8,298 bases of DNA from Eubacteriales bacterium (GTDB taxonomy: Bacteria; Bacillota; Clostridia; Oscillospirales; CAG-382). The notes under the pieces were generated by a model that saw only the letters and a program-made list of their open reading frames with translations, was not told where the DNA came from and did not search any database. Position numbers and translations under genes: made by a program. Below, in pieces: positions 1 through 7,242 of the stretch (position 1 is the stretch's first letter; the number at the start of each line of letters is the position of its first letter). Where the stretch lies: contig JAQVQF010000100.1 in assembly GCA_028701715.1 (NCBI GenBank), forward strand, positions 1 through 8,298. The letters are read 5' to 3'.

Positions 1-258
1 GGGCTGTTGAAACGCGAAGCTTACTCCTTTTTTCGCGCGTTCGGTGACGTCAAGCCCGGTAATATCCTCACCGTCAAGCAGAATCCGTCCCGAGGACGGG
101 CGTTCCGTGCCGGCGATGATGCGGGCAAGCGTGGTTTTACCGCCCCCGTTCGGTCCGGTAATCACGACAAGCTTGCCGTCGGGGACGGTCATGCTGACAT
201 CTCTCAATACCTTTGTTCCGTCGGGAGCTGTCCACGATATATTTTTTAAATCCAGCAT
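1..258 (-). CDS. SufC-like ABC ATPase, N-terminal 86 residues only
   Basis: This is the start of a cytoplasmic ABC-type ATPase, cut by the left window edge. The visible 86 residues carry a Walker A motif, GPNGGGKTT (residues 35-43), and a Q-loop segment FAFQQP (81-86); the signature, Walker B and H-loop lie outside. The stretch LDGEDITGLDVTERAKKGVSFAFQQ resembles SufC, the ATPase of Fe-S cluster assembly, and especially the short SufC-like proteins of clostridia and archaea that pair with a single SufB/D-like scaffold. That assignment is family knowledge plus inference, because the partner gene would lie to the left and is not seen. The start is supported by AGAGG (265-269, minus strand) 6 nt upstream. 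A doubled sigma-A promoter lies 50-85 nt upstream, so the gene seems transcribed independently of the lipoprotein gene before it. ABC ATPase is near certain; the SufC subtype is probable. Confidence 0.85.
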   Translation of the reverse strand, partial: MLDLKNISWTAPDGTKVLRDVSMTVPDGKLVVITGPNGGGKTTLARIIAGTERPSSGRILLDGEDITGLDVTERAKKGVSFAFQQP

Positions 259-308
259 TTAATACCTCTTTCGTTTCTTTTTGCGATACTATACATAAAT
301 TTTACTAA

Positions 309-342
309 ATTATATTATAATTACTTTTTACGGTCAAGTCAA
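309..342 (-). promoter_or_regulatory. Two overlapping sigma-A promoters for the SufC-like gene
   Basis: On the minus strand TTGACT (337-342) stands 17 bp from TATAAT (314-319), and TTGACC (332-337) stands 17 bp from a second TATAAT (309-314). The two promoters are shifted by exactly 5 bp and share one base at each hexamer. Both -10 boxes are perfect, both -35 boxes match 5 of 6, and both spacers are optimal. The predicted start is about 40 nt before the ATG at 258. Confidence 0.8.
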
Positions 343-415
343 GGATACATAGCAATACGAAAAGTAAAAGATGTAAAAATTCTCCGAAAAAAAGTTATTT
401 CAATGTATTATCGAT

Positions 416-457
416 AATATTATAACCCCCCGCCGTACGGCGGGGGGTTATAATATT
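416..457 (-). terminator. Perfect 42-bp palindrome, probable terminator
   Basis: The arms are 21 bp with no mismatch, centred between 436 and 437. The core is six C, GCCG, TA and the mirror (426-447), flanked by AT-rich arms. It lies 31 bp beyond the stop codon of the solute-binding lipoprotein gene and before the SufC-like promoter, which is where a terminator is expected. The T-side is TTATAATATT, not a pure T-run, so the U-tract is imperfect. Being symmetric it could work in both directions. Confidence 0.7.
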
Positions 458-488
458 GATTTATCAGTTCAAGGTATTTCTGTGTATT

Positions 489-2081
489 TTATTTGTTTGC
501 TTTGAAAAAGTCGTTTAGCGCTTCCACATCGCTCTGAAACTTATCGGCATATTTTTCGTACGCGGAAGCAAAGGTTCCCGTAATGCCGCTGGCGATAAGA
601 TCGCTTAACATGGTATTGACCGCCACGCTGCCGCTGCCGATTTTACCTATCTGGAAAATGGAACCCAGCTCGCAGCCGCGCGCCGAGAAAATGAGATCCA
701 GCATAGCTTCGGAATCCTCGCGGCTGAGCTTCTGAGCCTTCAGCATTTTTTCGTAGTAATTGTACGCAAGCGAATCCGGGTATTCCGACCAGGAATAATA
801 GCCCATAACATCAAGGACGGCCGCCGTGAATTCCGCGGTTTCTTCGTCGCAATTGGCGCCTATGCAGTAGGCGTTCGTGGTCCAGGTGTTTATAAGCGAG
901 TAATAATAATCCTGTTCTTCGGTATATTTGGGAACCGGAAGTATTCCGAACGTATCTTCCATGTCGAACACGGAAGCGGAATTAATGCCGCCTGAATAAA
1001 ACAGACAGCGGCCTTCCTGAAATGCCGTCCGCAGAAGCTCCATTGGTGTGGAGGATACGTTGAAATAATCGTTACCGCACATATATGATTTGTCGAGCAT
1101 TAAAGTGAGAACCTTATCCACGGTGCCGACGGCGGTAGGCGTGTTGAGAGTCAGCATGGGATAGCCTTCGGAATCGGGGGACAGAATACGCACACCCGAG
1201 CCGTAAAGCATGGCGTACATATCGTCATACTGACCCGCCCAGCCGAATTCGTCAAGATAATCCAGACCTTCCGGTGCGGCGGAATCTATGCACAGTTCTT
1301 TTGAATACGAAAGAGCTGTGTCGATTGTCCATTTTCCGTCTATGGCAAGCTCAATGGGATCAGTGAGATGCATATTGTCTATCAGATTGCAGTTATAATA
1401 AACGCAGGGGGTTGAATTCTTATGGTTAAAGCCAATATCGCCGAGGGTAAAATACAGCTGGTCGGATATAGTGACGCTGTCGTTGAACGACTGCTCCCAC
1501 CATGGATTTTCCATGTTGATGTTATTTAGACTGTAAAAATCGTAAAGGCAGTTTTCCATTGCCAAAGTACCGCAATCGTAAAGGCAGATGGACATAACCT
1601 GAAAAGCCTCACCGTCGGCCGCCTCTATGTAACCGCGTATTGTTCTGAGCGAGTCGCTGCCGTATCTCCCGGAGCTTTTATAATATATTTCCTTTATGGT
1701 GACACCCAGCGCGTCGCTGACATTGTTGTTTCTGATTCTGATAGCTTCGTTTACGGTGGAGGGAAGGGTTTCCTCCGACAAGCCGTCGTTATATACAAAT
1801 TCGGAAACAGGGTCGGAGCCAATGCCGCAGGTAAAAAACGTGAGCGTTCTGTCATTGTAATCCAAGCCTTTATAGATGTCGGGATTGTTGAGATGGTCGG
1901 GTCCCGAATTTTCACCGCTTGTCTCTTCGTTTGATGATTCGATGTTCGATTCATTTGATTCGGCTTCCGATTGAGCCTTGGAATTATCGCCTTCGTTTTT
2001 TCCGGAGCACGCCGTTAAAGCCGTAACTGTAACGGCAACGGCAAGCAGCAGGCAGAGAATTAAAGCTGTGACTTTTTTCAT
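489..2081 (-). CDS. Extracellular solute-binding lipoprotein (probable ABC sugar-type)
   Basis: This 530-residue protein is probably a membrane-tethered binding protein for an ABC importer. A signal peptide ends in a lipobox, LTAC, with Cys25 as the lipidated residue. A hydrophilic linker rich in Ser, Glu and Asn follows (about 26-66). The rest looks like a periplasmic-binding fold of the type common in clostridial carbohydrate-binding lipoproteins: an ENPWWEQSFNDSV segment near residues 191-203, then a QLYFTLGD segment and DGKWTIDTALSYSKEL (248 on). Such proteins usually sit next to two permease genes. None is here, so it is an orphan or shares a transporter encoded elsewhere, and the ligand cannot be told. 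The start is fixed by AGGAGG (2092-2097) 10 nt upstream and the MKK signal start. The gene has its own promoter at 2117-2145 and ends before the palindrome at 416-457, so it appears monocistronic. The family call rests on resemblance; the lipoprotein call is direct. Confidence 0.85.
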   Translation of the reverse strand: MKKVTALILCLLLAVAVTVTALTACSGKNEGDNSKAQSEAESNESNIESSNEETSGENSGPDHLNNPDIYKGLDYNDRTLTFFTCGIGSDPVSEFVYNDGLSEETLPSTVNEAIRIRNNNVSDALGVTIKEIYYKSSGRYGSDSLRTIRGYIEAADGEAFQVMSICLYDCGTLAMENCLYDFYSLNNINMENPWWEQSFNDSVTISDQLYFTLGDIGFNHKNSTPCVYYNCNLIDNMHLTDPIELAIDGKWTIDTALSYSKELCIDSAAPEGLDYLDEFGWAGQYDDMYAMLYGSGVRILSPDSEGYPMLTLNTPTAVGTVDKVLTLMLDKSYMCGNDYFNVSSTPMELLRTAFQEGRCLFYSGGINSASVFDMEDTFGILPVPKYTEEQDYYYSLINTWTTNAYCIGANCDEETAEFTAAVLDVMGYYSWSEYPDSLAYNYYEKMLKAQKLSREDSEAMLDLIFSARGCELGSIFQIGKIGSGSVAVNTMLSDLIASGITGTFASAYEKYADKFQSDVEALNDFFKANK

Positions 2082-2116
2082 ATAAACCTTGCCTCCTATA
2101 TAATACTGTTGCCATT

Positions 2117-2145
2117 AATATAACATAAAAACCAGATTAAATCAA
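2117..2145 (-). promoter_or_regulatory. Sigma-A promoter for the solute-binding lipoprotein gene
   Basis: On the minus strand TTGATT (2140-2145) and TATATT (2117-2122) are separated by 17 bp, and a TG sits one base upstream of the -10 box (extended -10). The predicted start near 2110 gives a leader of about 28 nt carrying AGGAGG. No hairpin with a T-run is visible between the stop of the upstream gene at 2226 and this promoter, so some read-through is possible. Confidence 0.7.
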
Positions 2146-2225
2146 GGGTTAAAACCTTATATTCGTATTTTGCTTAAATAAACGCTTACAGATTTGATAT
2201 TATACTGATAATTATAATTTTCGGC

Positions 2226-4793
2226 TTAATATTTCGTCTGTTTCCACTTTATAACAAACAGCACGCCGCCGCCGATTATGGCTATTGCTATAATCACAAT
2301 GGAAATAATAAGTCCGGCCTTTGACGAGTTTTCGTCCTTTAAAAGAGCAAAGCGCACATCGATTTCGGTGTCGGCGTTTATAATGATTGAATATTCCGTA
2401 CCGTCAATTTCAATTTTTTCACCGCCAACGGTTATGCGCGATATTCTGTAGCCCTCATTGGGAACGGCGGAGAAGGTGAAGGTTTCGCCTTCCGTAATTG
2501 CGGATGTTCCCGTAGGGGTCACAACACCGTTTTCCCCGGCGGTTACCGTTACGTTATAGGTATTTATAACCGTCGCATCTGCGATAAAAACCAATTCCTT
2601 GGAATTTTTCAATGTAATGGTCACATATCCCGACTGATCGCAGGAAATGTTTTCTGCGGCGCGTACAAGCTCACCCATATCGTATGTATAATAGGAAACA
2701 AGCTTTCCCGCGAAATCGTTTCCGATAAATATTTTTGCGGCGGAGGATTGGGGGAATATATCCTCGAGCTTAACGACGGTATACACGGAGGAGCTGTACT
2801 GAGAGCTTGATGCTATTATTGAGCTGATAGCCGTATAATCGGGAGCTTCATTGTTTCTTTTTACCGTGAGGTCAAGCTGAAGATATGCGGTTCCGAACGA
2901 CGATGCGACAACAAACGAAATCTCAAAATCCGCAGCCTTTATAATAATTGTTCTGTCTTGATAATCGGCTTGTATTTTATCTATAACAGATTTGTCGATT
3001 TTCATGGTGCTTGTAAGATTTATCGTTATCACGGAAGTTGTCCAGTTGATGTCATCAATGCCGATAACGCCGTTGTTATTTATAACTTTCGCTTTAAAGT
3101 AAGCGGCTATTTCATGGTCGGCGGTAACCGCGGTAAAGGTATAGGTGCCTCCGATAAGGAAAACATCAATGCCGTCAACGGTTACATAATCTATTTCGTA
3201 TCCTTCGCCGGCCGTGACGGTATAGGTCGCGCTTTCACCCTGCACCACCGTCTGAACTCCGGAGGGGCTTATCGAGCCGTGCTCGCCCGCGGTTGCGGTT
3301 ATGGTATATTCGGTGACCACCGATCCTTCGGAAGCAAAGGTTACCGCAATGGTGTGATTGGACACCACATTGGTAAAGATATAGCTGTTATCCTTGAGCG
3401 TGTCGCCGTCCTTTGCAGAAAAAACAGTGACGGAATCCGCTTTGACCGAATAAATGTCGTAATGCATATCCGGGGTAAAGACAAAGGTTATGGAATCACC
3501 GTAATCCACATATACCACATTCTTGACTATTTCATGACCAACTGCGGAAATGCTGCCGCCTCCCTGTGCGGTGACCACCGCGGTGATGCGGAATTTTATC
3601 TTTTTAAAGGATACGGTTATCGTTGTGTCCTCGTCGGGTGTGACGGTTATCGTTCCGTTTTCGTTAATCTCTGCCGACGCGCCGTTAACTTTTATTTCGG
3701 ATATTTCATAACCCGTATCGGGTGTGAACTGCACGGTTATTGCGGTTCCCGACGCTATGATAAGCTCCGTCCCCGAATGTTCGGTAAAAGCTGCGGTACC
3801 GTGTACAGAGCTGTCCGTATCGGGAATCACAGAAAGCGTTACATTAACGTCAACGATAACGGATATCGGAGCAAATACCGCGGAAACGGTTATATCGTTG
3901 TTTACCGTAATGGTATGGGTGTTTTGAATCAACGCGGTCTCTATACCGTTAATTATTATGCATTGAAGATTATAGCCTTCCGCGGGTGTCAAGGTAAATG
4001 TGACGGAGTCACCCATTTTGGGGTGCAATTTGTTAACCGTTATGGTTCCGCCGACGGTTTGAATAATATTAACATTTACAGGATGAAGATCGAAGCGGAG
4101 CACAAGGGTTCCGTTGCAGCTTATCGGCAGGGTCGTAACGGTGTTGGCGTCATTGTCAATAATCGCGTCGATATTTTCGCTGCCGTCGGGATGAAAATAA
4201 GCGTTGGCAAGATATATGTCGGAACCGTCTATGGCTGTAAAACCGATTGTAAGAGCGTTGCCGGGTAAAACCTTGGCGGTATCGGTTATGACGATATCGT
4301 TACAGGTCAGCACGGCCTCCACGGGACCGAGATCTCCGTATTGACAGACAACGGTTATTGTTTTATATTCTATTTTTGTAAAGTTTATATTAAAAAAATA
4401 GTTCTCGGTCATCGTGATATTCAGCACTCCGTTTATCGGAGAAACATCTATCCCGTTGAGTTCAGCAAAATTAAAGCGTGCGTCTTCCGCCGGTATTATT
4501 TTAAGGACGGCGGTATCTCCGTATGTAAAGGCATATACCGATCTGCCGTTGCTGTACTCGAAACCCACATAGCCCTTTGTCACTTCGATTTCACCGAATA
4601 CGGGGTCGTCAAAGGACAGATAACATTTTTCGGGATTCTGCGGAGACGAGGATTCATCGGATGATTCCGCCTCCGATGATTCGGATGAATTCTCTGAGCT
4701 TGATTCATCCTCCGCCACCGCAACGGGCATCATCAGCGTGATTAATAATGCGAATATTATCGTGAATGACATCATTGCTGCAATTTTTTTCAT
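2226..4793 (-). CDS. Surface protein with InlB-B-type repeats and C-terminal membrane anchor
   Basis: This 855-residue exported protein has a signal peptide cut probably after Ala27 (PVAVA), then a Ser/Glu-rich linker (about 28-56). Beta-rich modules follow, of about 70-90 residues, at roughly 57-142, 143-237, 240-310, 316-399, 401-487, 495-569 and 745-818. The clearer ones follow the pattern of the divergent InlB B-repeat: xxTVTAGENGxVxPTG, then a GExxTFxxxPxEGYxIxxIxVxG segment, then xxDxxIxVxF. A non-repeat domain of about 175 residues (571-744) interrupts the series. The end is one transmembrane helix (about 826-848) and a short basic tail, KWKQTKY; there is no LPXTG sorting signal. The expected location is outside the cell with the C-terminus in the membrane; an adhesive or spacer role is inference. 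A reading 24 codons longer exists, but it would overlap the gene before it and lose the signal peptide. The chosen ATG has GGAGG (4806-4810) 12 nt upstream. Confidence 0.85.
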   Translation of the reverse strand: MKKIAAMMSFTIIFALLITLMMPVAVAEDESSSENSSESSEAESSDESSSPQNPEKCYLSFDDPVFGEIEVTKGYVGFEYSNGRSVYAFTYGDTAVLKIIPAEDARFNFAELNGIDVSPINGVLNITMTENYFFNINFTKIEYKTITVVCQYGDLGPVEAVLTCNDIVITDTAKVLPGNALTIGFTAIDGSDIYLANAYFHPDGSENIDAIIDNDANTVTTLPISCNGTLVLRFDLHPVNVNIIQTVGGTITVNKLHPKMGDSVTFTLTPAEGYNLQCIIINGIETALIQNTHTITVNNDITVSAVFAPISVIVDVNVTLSVIPDTDSSVHGTAAFTEHSGTELIIASGTAITVQFTPDTGYEISEIKVNGASAEINENGTITVTPDEDTTITVSFKKIKFRITAVVTAQGGGSISAVGHEIVKNVVYVDYGDSITFVFTPDMHYDIYSVKADSVTVFSAKDGDTLKDNSYIFTNVVSNHTIAVTFASEGSVVTEYTITATAGEHGSISPSGVQTVVQGESATYTVTAGEGYEIDYVTVDGIDVFLIGGTYTFTAVTADHEIAAYFKAKVINNNGVIGIDDINWTTSVITINLTSTMKIDKSVIDKIQADYQDRTIIIKAADFEISFVVASSFGTAYLQLDLTVKRNNEAPDYTAISSIIASSSQYSSSVYTVVKLEDIFPQSSAAKIFIGNDFAGKLVSYYTYDMGELVRAAENISCDQSGYVTITLKNSKELVFIADATVINTYNVTVTAGENGVVTPTGTSAITEGETFTFSAVPNEGYRISRITVGGEKIEIDGTEYSIIINADTEIDVRFALLKDENSSKAGLIISIVIIAIAIIGGGVLFVIKWKQTKY

Positions 4794-4812
4794 TTCGGTA
4801 TGTATCCTCCGT

Positions 4813-5343
4813 TTATTTATTATTTTGGCTGCGGGCGGCATCGTAAACGTCGTCCAGTTCGGCAACGGATTCGCCGTAGCATATATACAGCGTTTTGCCT
4901 TCCCGCAGCAAGCCTATATACAGTCCGTCACATACATATACCTCGTCAAGTACGGATATGGTCAGAGAAAAACCGTAGCCAAGCTCTTTCAGATTGGTTA
5001 TGTATTTGTCGTATTCATCCTTTGTCACATCGGACATATAAATGCAGCCGCATTTGCCGTCGTCACTCCAAAAGCTGTATTCTGTAACGCCGCCTCTGAG
5101 CTTGGGTATAAACGCTCCGTTTCCGGTGTCAGGCCACGCAAGGGACCTGCCGAAGCCGTATTCGCGCCATATACTGTCGGCAAGATTGTCTATGGCGTCC
5201 TTCCCGACTTCGCTCCATGCCGTGTCAAGCTTTTCTTTCAGATCTCCCGCTCCCGCTTTGTCCAGCAGATCCGAAACCTTGGAGCAGGAGGAGCAATAAA
5301 GGCAAAAAAGGGCAAGCAGAACGCAGAGTAATTTCTTCGGCAT
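4813..5343 (-). CDS. Small probable lipoprotein, function unknown
   Basis: This 176-residue protein begins with a short hydrophobic signal (MPKKLLCVLLALFCLYCSSC). Cys20 is the likely lipidation site, although its lipobox (Cys-Ser-Ser-Cys) is not canonical. A charged, probably helical segment (22-60) and a compact domain follow. The domain contains WPDTGNGAFIPKL (about 70-82) and an aromatic stretch with the spacing DVTKDEYDKYITNLKELGYGF (about 105-125). This loosely resembles uncharacterised domains of clostridial lipoproteins in which such a helix follows a WP-containing strand; I cannot name the family with certainty. It is the first gene of a two-gene unit: its stop is 19 nt before the ATG of the InlB-repeat protein, and the ribosome site of that gene lies in the gap. 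The start is supported by GGGAG (5351-5355) 7 nt upstream. Its leader is unusual (see 5395-5460). Confidence 0.75.
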   Translation of the reverse strand: MPKKLLCVLLALFCLYCSSCSKVSDLLDKAGAGDLKEKLDTAWSEVGKDAIDNLADSIWREYGFGRSLAWPDTGNGAFIPKLRGGVTEYSFWSDDGKCGCIYMSDVTKDEYDKYITNLKELGYGFSLTISVLDEVYVCDGLYIGLLREGKTLYICYGESVAELDDVYDAARSQNNK

Positions 5344-5394
5344 ATCTTCTCTCCCGGACTATTGACTATTTTTTTGATTTCTGATATACTGACA

Positions 5395-5460
5395 TTGCCG
5401 TAAATACGGTTGCCGTAAATACTGCGGTCGTAAAACAACCGCGACCGTTTGGTTACGGCA
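5395..5460 (-). repeat. Direct and inverted repeats in the leader of the 176-aa/855-aa unit
   Basis: TTGCCGTAAATAC occurs twice, at 5395-5407 and 5410-5422, with a 15-bp period, and a decayed third copy starts near 5423. TTACGGCA at 5453-5460 is the exact complement of the TGCCGTAA core in each copy. Between them lies a 7-bp stem (5424-5430 with 5436-5442, one G-U pair, loop of five). In the minus-strand transcript the 5' element could pair with either copy, giving two alternative folds. It could instead be a set of binding sites for a DNA-binding regulator. Confidence 0.6.
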
Positions 5461-5489
5461 TTAATAAATCATACAGCTTATATTATACT
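5461..5489 (+). promoter_or_regulatory. Candidate promoter for proS
   Basis: TTAATA (5461-5466, 4 of 6) and TATACT (5484-5489, 5 of 6) are 17 bp apart. The start would be near 5496, giving a leader of about 90 nt. I see no T-box antiterminator sequence in that leader. Confidence 0.5.
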
Positions 5490-5509
5490 CATATTGAAGA
5501 ACAATGCAA
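5482..5509 (-). promoter_or_regulatory. Candidate promoter for the 176-aa/855-aa unit
   Basis: On the minus strand there is a perfect TATAAT (5482-5487) with TTGCAT (5504-5509) 16 bp upstream. The -35 box is weak (3 of 6). The predicted start near 5475 gives a leader of about 130 nt that contains the repeats at 5395-5460. The -10 box overlaps that of the rightward promoter. Confidence 0.5.
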
Positions 5510-5583
5510 TAAATTTGTTTTAAATAATTGTAATAAAATTCGGTATAAACATTGTAAAAGGTATGAAAGGAACAGTCATAAAA

Positions 5584-7017
5584 ATGTCAGAAAAGAAATT
5601 TGTCGAAGAAATAACCCCCATGGACGAGGATTTCGCCCGGTGGTATACTGATATATGCAAAAAAGCGGAGCTTATCGAATATACCAGCGTAAAAGGATGC
5701 ATGGTGCTCAGACCTTACGGCTGCTCGATCTGGGAAAATATACAAAAGCTGCTTGACGCGCGTTTCAAGGAGCTTGGGCACGAAAATGTGTATATGCCTC
5801 TTTTCATATCGGAATCCCTTCTTCAAAAGGAAAAGGACCATGTGAAGGGCTTTGCTCCGGAGGTCGCATGGATAACCCACGGCGGCGGCGAAAAGCTTGA
5901 GGAAAAGCTGTGCGTCCGTCCCACGAGCGAGACTCTTTTTTGCGAACATTACGCCAATATTATACATTCATACCGTGATCTTCCCAAGCTTTACAACCAA
6001 TGGGTTTCGGTGGTGAGATGGGAAAAAACCACCCGTCCTTTTCTGCGCACGCGCGAATTCTGGTGGCAGGAGGGGCATACCATACACGCCGCCGCCGAAG
6101 AAGCGATGGCGGAAACGGAAGGAATGCTGGATGTATATGCAAAATTCTGTGAAAACCAGCTTGCAATACCGGTTATTAAGGGAAGGAAGACCGAATCGGA
6201 TAAATTTGCCGGAGCTGAGGCAACATATGCTATAGAAGCGCTTATGCACGACGGAAAGGCGCTTCAGGCGGGGACAAGCCATTATTTCGGCGACGGTTTC
6301 GCCAAAGCGTTTGAAATAACCTATACCAATAAAGATAATCAGAAAGCCTATCCCTTCCAGACCTCCTGGGGTGTTTCAACCCGTTTGATCGGCGGCATTA
6401 TCATGACCCACGGCGACAACCGCGGGCTGGTGCTTCCTCCGGCGGTCGCGCCCATACAAGCGGTTATTATTCCTATTGCGCAGCATAAAGCGGGAGTGCT
6501 TGAAAAATGCGCGGAGCTTAAGGAAAAGCTGTCCGCCTTCCGCGTGAAGCTTGACGACAGCGAAAATTCCGCAGGCTGGAAATTTTCAGAATACGAAATG
6601 AAGGGGGTTCCGGTCAGAATAGAGCTGGGACCGAGAGATATTGAAGCCGGCGGCTGTGTAATGGTCACCCGTCACGACGGAAATAAAGAAACCGTTTCTC
6701 TTGATGATATTGAAAACGCGCTTGAACGCAAGCTTAACGAGGTACGCGACGGGCTTTACGCCAAAGCGCTGGCAAACCGCGAAAAGCGTACCTATGCTTG
6801 TCGCAGCATGGACGAGATAAGCGACTGTCTCGCAAAGAACGGCGACGGCTTTGTAAAGGCGATGTGGTGCGGCGACGAGGAATGCGAGAATAAGGTTAAG
6901 GAACAAACCGGTGTGTCCTCGAGATGCATACCCAAAGAGCAGGAGCGTATCGACGATGTATGTGTCTGCTGCGGTAAAAAAGCGGAATATATGCTCTATT
7001 GGGGAAAAGCCTATTAA
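5584..7017 (+). CDS. proS: Prolyl-tRNA synthetase, short (archaeal/eukaryote-like) type
   Basis: This enzyme charges tRNA-Pro with proline using ATP, in the cytoplasm. The 477 residues match the short class without the editing insertion found in the long bacterial type. Class II core landmarks: LCVRPTSET (about 109-117), motif 2 in VVRWEKTTRPFLRTREFWWQEGH (about 143-165), the AGTSHYFG active-site segment (about 229-236) and motif 3, GVSTRLIGGIIMTHGD (263-278). The anticodon-binding domain follows (about 290-395). The C-terminal domain has cysteines at 429, 434, 460, 462 and 463, expected to bind zinc, and ends in the GKAY tail typical of this class. I start at 5584: the family begins close to xEKKFVEEITPM, and AAAGGA (5566-5571) lies 12 nt upstream. 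An in-frame ATG at 5563 has a purine run directly abutting it, too close to serve as a ribosome site. The frame is intact and all core motifs are present. Confidence 0.95.
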   Translation: MSEKKFVEEITPMDEDFARWYTDICKKAELIEYTSVKGCMVLRPYGCSIWENIQKLLDARFKELGHENVYMPLFISESLLQKEKDHVKGFAPEVAWITHGGGEKLEEKLCVRPTSETLFCEHYANIIHSYRDLPKLYNQWVSVVRWEKTTRPFLRTREFWWQEGHTIHAAAEEAMAETEGMLDVYAKFCENQLAIPVIKGRKTESDKFAGAEATYAIEALMHDGKALQAGTSHYFGDGFAKAFEITYTNKDNQKAYPFQTSWGVSTRLIGGIIMTHGDNRGLVLPPAVAPIQAVIIPIAQHKAGVLEKCAELKEKLSAFRVKLDDSENSAGWKFSEYEMKGVPVRIELGPRDIEAGGCVMVTRHDGNKETVSLDDIENALERKLNEVRDGLYAKALANREKRTYACRSMDEISDCLAKNGDGFVKAMWCGDEECENKVKEQTGVSSRCIPKEQERIDDVCVCCGKKAEYMLYWGKAY

Positions 7018-7023
7018 AAACGC

Positions 7024-7056
7024 AAACACGGTAAATATATTTTTACTCTGTGTTTT
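7024..7056 (+). terminator. Possible terminator after proS
   Basis: AAACAC (7024-7029) pairs with GTGTTT (7050-7055), and GTAAA (7031-7035) pairs with TTTAC (7042-7046), leaving a small internal bulge and a six-base loop. The stem is AT-rich and the T-run is short, so this is a weak candidate. It begins 7 nt after the proS stop. Confidence 0.4.
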
Positions 7057-7105
7057 AATAGCGGCGACAGTATAAAAACAAAATAATATTAATATATACA
7101 AAGAA

Positions 7106-7121
7106 CACGCGTAAGCGCGTG
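7106..7121. repeat. Short GC-rich hairpin in the proS-dockerin spacer
   Basis: CACGCG and CGCGTG form a perfect 6-bp stem around the loop TAAG. No T-run follows on the plus strand, so it is not an obvious terminator. It may be part of the leader of the next gene or an isolated element. The rest of the spacer (7122-7230) shows no recognisable riboswitch core, tRNA or convincing promoter; TATAAG at 7191-7196 lacks a good -35 partner. Confidence 0.35.
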
Positions 7122-7242
7122 AAAGCCTTGAAAATAAAAAAACCGTCAAAGGAGTATTGCCGTTAAGGTCAATATTCTTCATTTGCATCTTATAAGGGCA
7201 TAGCGTGAAAGAACAGAAAAATCAACCGGAAGGCAGGTGCGA

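Noticed and set aside
2958..4268. Long plus-strand open frame of 436 codons
   Set aside because: It lies wholly antisense to the InlB-repeat gene, has no signal or recognisable domain, and its low-complexity G/Y/R/N composition is that of a shadow frame.
2226..4865. Longer 879-residue start for the InlB-repeat protein
   Set aside because: It would overlap the upstream gene by 53 nt and put 24 polar residues before a normal signal peptide. The ATG at 4793 has a ribosome site in the gap.
4738..5331. Plus-strand frame of 197 codons
   Set aside because: It spans the antisense of the 176-aa gene and the start of the 855-aa gene, both of which have signal peptides and ribosome sites.
5395..5422. 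CRISPR array
   Set aside because: There are only two 13-bp copies with a 2-bp gap, with no spacer-sized intervals and no cas gene nearby.
5490..5583. T-box leader upstream of proS
   Set aside because: Synthetase genes of Firmicutes often have one, but the spacer is short and lacks the conserved GGTGG-ACCGCG box and an antiterminator/terminator pair. The ACCGCG at 5438-5443 lies upstream of the predicted proS start site and within the repeat cluster.
6586..7188. Minus-strand frame of 200 codons overlapping proS
   Set aside because: Most of it is the complement of the proS 3' end, with no ribosome site before its ATG. proS is clearly the real gene.
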